A DNA stretch of 64,000 nucleotides, taken from NCBI GenBank assembly GCA_025201375.1, contig JAIWZP010000002.1, positions 1,240,001 to 1,304,000 on the forward strand. Reading direction: 5' to 3'. Source of the DNA: Gongronella butleri. Its lineage: Eukaryota; Mucoromycota; Mucoromycetes; Mucorales; Cunninghamellaceae. Below the pieces are notes generated by a model. It was not told the origin of the DNA. It did not search any database and saw nothing but the letters and a program-made list of their open reading frames with translations. Positions 58,136-64,000 of this stretch are shown here, one piece after another. Position 1 is the stretch's first letter, and each line of letters begins with the position of its first letter. Made by a program: the position numbers and the translations under genes.

Positions 58136-61100
58136 TCAATCCAAAAGGGAAGGTTGATTGGGCCTGTACGGCTGAGGTGTCATGGAAGGCCATGTTTGTT
58201 GCTGCTGTTGTTGCTGTTGCAGAGGCTGCTGCTGCTGCTGCTGCTGAAGAGGTTGCTGCTGCTGCTGAGGATGGAATTGAGGCTGTTGTTGCTGCCATTG
58301 ATAATCTGCGGGGGGCATGGGTGGGTGTGGCGAGGCGACAGCGGGCGACATGGGTCCTGACGTGTAATTGGTGTAGCCATAGGTCGCCTGGTACACCTGC
58401 TGCTGTTGCAATTGCTGTTGAGGTTGCTGCTGCTGTGGAGGATAACCATATGGAGGTTGAGCCGGCGCAGGGGCATTGGATGGCGTGGAGGCGGCCATCA
58501 TCATGTTTCGAACCTCCAATGGCTTGGGCGGCAACATGGGCTTTTGCTCCGGGGCGCTTTGCGCTTGTTGCGGCTGCATTGGCGTGAATGGCGCCTGGTG
58601 CATGACCTGCGGCGTCGCAGGCGGCGCGTTTCCACCCATAAATCCGGGTTGTTGCCCAGAAACGTAATTTTGAGGCGCAAAATTGGTCGTTTGGGTCGGC
58701 AGCGTGTAATTAGCAGGCGTGTTTTGCTGCTGGGGCGCGTAATTGGCAGGTGCTGCAGGCGAAATTTGCGGCTGAGGCGCGTAATTGGATGCCAGAGCGG
58801 GATTTCCTTGTTGTTGAGGCGCGTACGTAGGTTGCTGCGGCATGGACTGGTGCAATTGCTGCTGCAAAGGCGGTTGTTGTTGTGGTGCTTGGAGCGGCTG
58901 CGTCGCGTATGGGTAAGAATTGGAAGGTTGGGAATAAGATGGCGCGGTATAAGAAGGTTGGCGTTGATGTTGCGGGGGCATGGAGGGGGGAGAAGGCGCG
59001 TGTTGATGGAACACTGGCATGGATTGGCGATGCGGCTGTGAAAATGGCTCCAAAGGCGGTGGAGGCGCGTAATTGGGATGAGCGGACATGGGCATGGGCG
59101 ATGGGCTGGCGACGGAAGGTATGTGCGCGGGTGCCTGTGTCTGGGGTGACGATGCAGGAATCGCAATCGACAATTCCTTCATTTTCTGCTCCAATTGGAG
59201 TCGCAGCGTTTGGTCGTCCATCGTGGTGGTCGTGTCTTGCGCGGGAGGTGGCGCAGCCATAGGTGCCATTGGCGTCATGGGTGCCGCGGGAGCAGCGGCC
59301 GTGGGCATGAGCGGCATCGAATACTGATGGAGCCGGTCCTTGAGCTCTTGTTGCTCCTTGGACGTACGCGTGTCGTCAATGGATCGCGCAAGCGCGTCGC
59401 GCTCCTTGCCACGTTCTTCCAGAAACCGATCCACGTTCACCTTTAGCGATTCCACCGCCGCCCACAACTCTGTGTAAAACGCAATCCCCGCCCTGAATGA
59501 GAAAAAAGAGAAAAAAAAGATTTAGCCCTCCATTTTCTCCATTTTCCCCTCTTTTTTCCATTTCCCCCTTTTTCTTCCTTACTTGATGTCGCTCTTTGTC
59601 TGCTTGTAATCGGTAGCGACGTTGATCAGGCGCTTGGCAATCTGATTTTGCTGGCGCTCGGCGGCTTCCCACTGGCTTTGGATCTGTTTCACGTCGTCGG
59701 CGTCCATGAGCGTCTTGAACGCGTCCGTCAGCTCCTGGATGGTCTGCTGCTGCTCATGTAGCGTTGCAGAGATGCGCTGCTGGTGCGATTGATACTTTTC
59801 AAGCTGCGCCGCAAAGATTTGCTTTTCCACGTTGCTGTTTTTCTTGTTAATTAGCAAAAGCTGCGTAATGTCGTCGTGGTGTGTCTATAAACCAACGAAT
59901 TGAGCAAATGCTAACGCGCTATTTGGGTCTTTTTTTTTTTCTTTCTTACCTTTTCTTTGAGATCGTCAAGCGTGGACTCGCGGTCTTTTTGCAGCTTGTC
60001 GAGTTTTTCCATGAGCGCGTCCACACGCGCGATTTTTTGCTCAAGCTCCTTGTTGCCGACGACATGGAGGTCACCGAGCAAATCATTGGGTTTGGCAAGA
60101 CTGGGCGCGAGTGCGTCGGTGAACAGGGTTTCCAGCAAAGTGCTGTCAGCGCCTTGCTTGAGCAAATCGACATCCGCGGCCAAACCGGCCCATTGGCGCC
60201 GGATCTTTTCGTCCGATGCCTGCGCCGTGCCGAGCGCTGCGCGATGGTTCTTGAGATCTTGGCGATACTGCGACGCCGCGCTCGACGACGGCTCTTGCGT
60301 CCATTCTTCGCCATATTTAACCTGAAAAAAAAGAATAATGAGTTTTTTTGATTCGATTTTTCTTTCTCTCTATCTTTTTTTTTATTCGACTTTTCAAGCC
60401 GTTGCCACTTTTTTACCCTCATGTTTTCGCATTGGCTCATTTCCTTGTCGAGAGCCAAGGCCAATTGGTCAATGTAGGTGGTGTTTTTGCGGAATAGGGC
60501 GTCATGGGTATCCCAAAGGGTGACGACACGGTCATTTGTCTCCTGGAGGTGGATGTCTGTGGCGATTTTGTTGACGGTATCGGGCGGGCGTGCGAATTGG
60601 TCCATGAGTAGGGCAGTAGGCTGTTGGTGGCGGAGGATGGCGCGGAATTTGTGCAATGCGGCGGGCAAGCCCATGTACTCTAGGGAGGTGGCGACCTCTG
60701 CCTTTGCGAAATCGCAGCGCTCGGCCTCGCGTCGGACGAGATTGGCTTTTTCCTCGGAATAGAGCGATGCCGTTTCGTGGACGCTCAATGGGACGAGCCT
60801 GACAAAGATGTCTGGGCCGATGACCTTGGCGGCGTCTGCAGGGCCATAGACGTCGCTGATGGCGACGGGCTGGACAGCCTTGAGGCGATCAATGGGCACG
60901 AGGATGGATTCTTGCGGGGTGTGGTCGTGATAGATCATGTCATTGTCGCGTTCGGCAGTGGCGGCCTTGTCGGCGCACAATGCGGCCAAATTGGCACAAT
61001 GGTCTTGCAGACCTGCACCTCCATCGGATGGCAGCGTGGAATTGGGATCGATGGTGGGCGCGGCCGGGCTGGAAAGCGACGAGAAGCTGACAAGAGCGGC

Positions 61101-62140
61101 ATTCCACGAGGAAGCGGCGGCTGAGGCGGCGGCGGCCGACGAAGAAGCATCAACATTGCCATTTTCATTGTGATGAGCCGTGACGGGCAATTGCATGGCC
61201 AATTTGTGCGCGTCCTTGGCGAGTCGGTCGGCGCATTGAAGCCGCGCCACTTGCTCGCCGTATTGATGGTCCAAAAGACAAGCTGCTGCTCGATGATAGT
61301 GGGCCAATGCTTGGTAATAGCGATGCTTGCATTGCGTGAACGTGAGCCAGTGCTTGTCAATGGCGACACCGCGTCCAATGGCATCGTTGATCTGGTCCAC
61401 CAGATTCCCATACGTCCACACCGCGTGGCTCGCCAATTTCGCCACCAACGCGTCCTTTTTCTTCTCGCGCACGCTGTTCTCAAGGAAACATTCCTGCGCT
61501 TGCACAAGCATCAAATCCATCAGCAACCGGACCGTGTCTTTGTGCAAATCTTGCGAAGGCGCATGCAAAAAATTGTCATTGATGTACTGGAACATCCCCG
61601 CCGATGCCTGGAAAAAGTGAAACGCTCGTTTCCGCCCATCTGCATCCGCACGATTCTGCACAGCCGCAATCGCCGACAATGTCGCCGCCAAATTGAAGAT
61701 CACGCTCGCTTTTTCAAACGCAAGCGAGTATTGCGACGTCGGCCGCCCGCTAAACGCGTCATACCTTTTTGTGCCAATTCAAATGGAAAAGATAAACGTG
61801 TGAATGCGCGTCTTTCCGGCGTCGTTTTTTCCCTTTTTTTGTGTGAGTGTGTTGTTTACCAGGTGAAAAGCACCTTGATATGTTTCTCATCCACGGGGAA
61901 CCGCAAGTCCAGCAACTCGAGTTGGCCAAAGTAGCGATAAACCAAGTCGCGGCCCGTAAGGTCCTTGCCGGCACCGCGAATATCCTGGCGAAGCCGGTGG
62001 ATGGCATACGTTTCTTCTTGGTAATTCTCGGGGTCCTGCTGATACACTTGCCCAATGTAGCGTTTCAAGGGGCGCACCCAGTCAATGTCGTCCGTCCGCT
62101 TCAGCGGCACGTAGAGGAAGGGAATTTGCGACTGCGTCAT
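58136..62140 (-). CDS. BRO1-domain protein (ALIX/Bro1/PalA-like), with long Gln/Pro-rich tail
   Basis: Exons: 62140-61860, 61764-60417, 60321-59950, 59884-59583, 59492-58136; 1219 aa. The BRO1 domain (about 1-380) starts MTQSQIPFLYVPLKRTD and has SYSLAFEKASVIFNLAATLS-type core (here YSLAFEKASVIFNLAA). A coiled-coil V domain follows, rich in Gln/Glu/Lys, with HHDDI and KYQSHQQRI repeats. The last ~450 residues are Pro/Gln/Tyr/Asn-rich with runs of Gln and repeated APQQQ/YAPQ units; it ends PSLLD. Known family members bind ESCRT-III Snf7 and act in multivesicular-body sorting or pH (Rim/Pal) signalling. Length is well above Bro1 (~840) and Rim20 (~660) because of the tail; subfamily is not decided. 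Confidence 0.9.
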
Positions 62141-62689
62141 GAAGATACAACAAGACAATAGCAACAGGGAGCTGCCTGAAAAGACAACAGGGCAAAAAAA
62201 GGGGGGGGGAAGAAAGCGAAAAAGAAAAGGGGAAAGAGTGCAACAAAAAAAAAAGAAACACACACACTCTCGCTCGCGCCCCCTTTTTTCATCCCCGCAT
62301 GAATCGCAAACTCCGATCACACCCGCTCAAAAATAAAAAAAACGTGTTCAGCAACCCAACTCCTGCCTGACCAGCCTGTGCTCGCCCGTGGGACGTTGCC
62401 AATACACCTGGTCCATTTACAAAGAAGAACTAGACGCCCAAGGAGAGTCACATACTGATCAATTTCAAGGATGACAGCGGCAAAAGGTGTTTTTTATTTT
62501 TTTATGTTTTTTTTTTTTGTGTGTGTTTGCTTATTGTTTTCCTGGTGTTTCCATGCCAATTGGCGGTCTTTTGGCATTGCCATTGCTCTCCTCCTATCCT
62601 CTGCGTACTGTACGACTTTTGGAGGGGGCCAGCAATAAAAAAAGTGACCCTGTATTCTTTCACCTCGTGTTTTTTTGTGTAATTCTTAG
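62141..62689. other. 549-bp upstream interval of the BRO1-like gene
   Basis: No gene. A/G-rich and T-rich stretches, likely promoter of the BRO1-like gene. A plus-strand ORF (62487-62771) and the reverse one (62744-62502) lack domains. Confidence 0.4.
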
Positions 62690-63175
62690 CCATTGGGTGT
62701 CGTGTTGGCAAAACGATTGGCTTGCTCACTTGCTGAGCCATCATCGCTGGTCGCAGAAGAGCGACGGCTGAGCGATTTTAAAGCGTGACAGCAAGCAAAA
62801 AAAATGGCTCTAGTTTTATTTTGTATTTTGAACGTGTTTCTTGGCCATTGAGCGTCGTTTTGGCCAAAAACAAACGGCTTGCTTTCTTGGTTGCGTCATT
62901 GCTGGCATCAGAAGAGCCTCGGCTGAAGTAATTACAAGGTGACAGCAGCGGAAATTGGCACTATTCTCTTTTGTTTTGTACTTTGAACGTGTTTCTTAGC
63001 CATTGAACGTCGCTTTGGCCAAAACAATGGCTGGCTCTCTCGGCTGAGTCATTGATGGCATCAGAAGTGCAGTGACGGCTGTATAATGAACGAGGGGTGA
63101 CAGCAGCAAAAAAAAAAAAAAAAAAAAAACTATTTTCTGTCTAATCTGTGCCTTTGCATGTATCTTGACCAATTG
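62690..63175. repeat. ~155-bp tandem repeat, three to four units
   Basis: GCCATTG-anchored units begin at 62689, 62844, 62999 and, diverged, near 63167 (periods 155, 155, 168). Each contains GTTTCTT.GCCATTG..CGTCG, a TTGGC..AAAAC block and GTGACAGCAGC near its end. Units are about 75-85% alike by eye. No coding potential. Confidence 0.85.
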
Positions 63176-64000
63176 GACAATGCAATGGTTTGCTTTCCAA
63201 GCCGAGCAACTGGTAGAAGAGAGCGCGGGCATGTACTCTTGGAAGCAAATCAGGACGCGACTTTTGAATGCCATTGACGTGCATTTTTTTTCTCAGTGCC
63301 CGCAAGTCTGGGGTGCCTTTTTCTTTTTTTTTTGGGGGGGGAGGTACGTGCATCATGCTGTGTGCACACAGTAGGGCTTGCGACATACAGGAGCGAGGTC
63401 AATGATGTCAATGGATCGCATTGGGCGTTTTTGTCCCCAAAATAGGAACAGGGATCGTCATCAAGCGATCCCGTAGTGCAGTGAGCGCGTGGAATGCGCT
63501 GGATTCTGGAATGGAAGAAGAAAAGTGCCTAAGGCCAAATGTGGATTGCATTTGTCAAGCATGAAAAAGTCAACAATGCGATGGAGGGAAAAAAAAAAAA
63601 AAGCATCATCCATTGTGTCCATTTGGCCCTGTCATCTGATACCCAAGCCTAAAAACAGAGCTAAATGACAATCAGATAGTAGTGGCATTGAGCACTGCGC
63701 GCGTGTGCAAAAAAAAAAAGGGCGTGAGAGTGCAGGACGCACATCGTCATCATAGCGGCATCCTATTTGGCGTTAATGATGGCATCATGAAAAAAAAATC
63801 GGGGAGGGCGGAAGGCAAAGCAAAAAGAGGATGAAGGCCGTGATCGGACGATATTTCTTTTTTGTGCGTTTGCCTTGGTCCGTCCGCCAAATGACTCGAC
63901 GGTGGTCAGTCAGAGCATGGAAAAAAAAGCCAAAATACGCAGAGTGCCGCGGCCATTTGTTCTGTGAGACGGCGGCGCGCTATAAAAGGGAATTTTTTTT
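63176..64000. other. Right-edge interval with presumed promoter of a gene beyond the window
   Basis: No gene seen. A TATA box at 63981-63988 (TATAAAAG) on the plus strand precedes the edge and suggests a gene starting to the right. AT- and A-rich runs (63588-63602, 63708-63719) are not functional by eye. Confidence 0.35.
63981..63988 (+). promoter_or_regulatory. TATA box at the right edge
   Basis: TATAAAAG at 63981-63988, followed by GG and a T-tract, in a GC-rich local context. Likely core promoter of a gene continuing beyond 64000. Position-only evidence. Confidence 0.45.

Noticed and set aside
58154..59327. Plus-strand ORFs over the BRO1-like C-tail
   Set aside because: Antisense shadows of CAG/CCN-rich Gln/Pro codons.

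Overview
The window looks like nuclear DNA of an early-diverging filamentous fungus, most likely Mucoromycota (probably Mucorales). This is inferred from dense short-intron genes, homopolymer-rich introns, a fungal homocitrate synthase, and a gene set (ATG101, tetraspanin, ABITRAM-like, LENG8/THP3-like, Fanzor) typical of that part of the tree. No bacterial features, tRNA, rRNA or CRISPR array were seen. Splice sites were placed by hand from GT/GC...AG signals, reading-phase continuity and family fit. Every multi-exon model given here keeps phase across all introns.

Layout. 1-657: 5' part of a THP3/LENG8-like SAC3 gene (-). 1141-1875: ribosomal protein eS26 (+). 2071-2459: decayed RGG-type ORFs (-). 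2833-5120: a two-module NUMOD4-like/HNH endonuclease gene (-), whose third intron contains a ~560-bp element with terminal inverted repeats. 5337-8813: a complete Fanzor (eukaryotic TnpB homologue, +), divergent from the HNH gene and followed at once by a strong two-tier hairpin and serial splice-site pairs. 9386-11480: actin-binding protein Abp1 (-). 11693-12634: lysine methyltransferase-like gene (+). 12635-14712: repeat-derived AT-rich DNA. 14713-15656: MoaB/CinA-fold protein (-). 15898-17011: ATG101 (+). 17533-20915: 2-oxoglutarate dehydrogenase E1 (+). 20916-22580: gene-free. 22581-23045: ABITRAM-like (-). 23595-23807: stand-alone WWE domain (+). 24210-25513: glutamine synthetase (-). 26848-29001: a 2.15-kb minisatellite, then a 128-bp tandem duplication. 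29481-30593: serine-recombinase-like family protein (-). 32226-33573: tetraspanin (-). 34230-35407: EI24-family membrane protein (-). 36127-37971: PKA catalytic subunit (+). 39811-41372: PC-esterase-like type II membrane protein lacking catalytic residues (+). 42007-43276: fatty-acid elongase (-). 44363-46241: RhoGAP (+). 46933-48423: homocitrate synthase (+). 48617-51808: ER glucosidase I (-). 52060-53870: repeat-derived DNA. 53872-54513: hypothetical (+). 54628-55214: mitoribosomal uL29m (-). 55713-57592: G-alpha (-). 58136-62140: BRO1/ALIX-like (-). 62690-63175: ~155-bp tandem repeat, then a TATA box at the right edge.

Most genes are unrelated housekeeping genes in the usual fungal mosaic. 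Two functional groupings stand out: G-alpha and PKA (cAMP signalling), and glutamine synthetase, 2-oxoglutarate dehydrogenase and homocitrate synthase, all of which draw on 2-oxoglutarate or glutamate metabolism. The accessory hot spot is 2.8-9.1 kb, where two different nuclease genes share a 216-bp divergent promoter region, one with an inserted mobile element and the other with a candidate guide-RNA structure at its 3' end.
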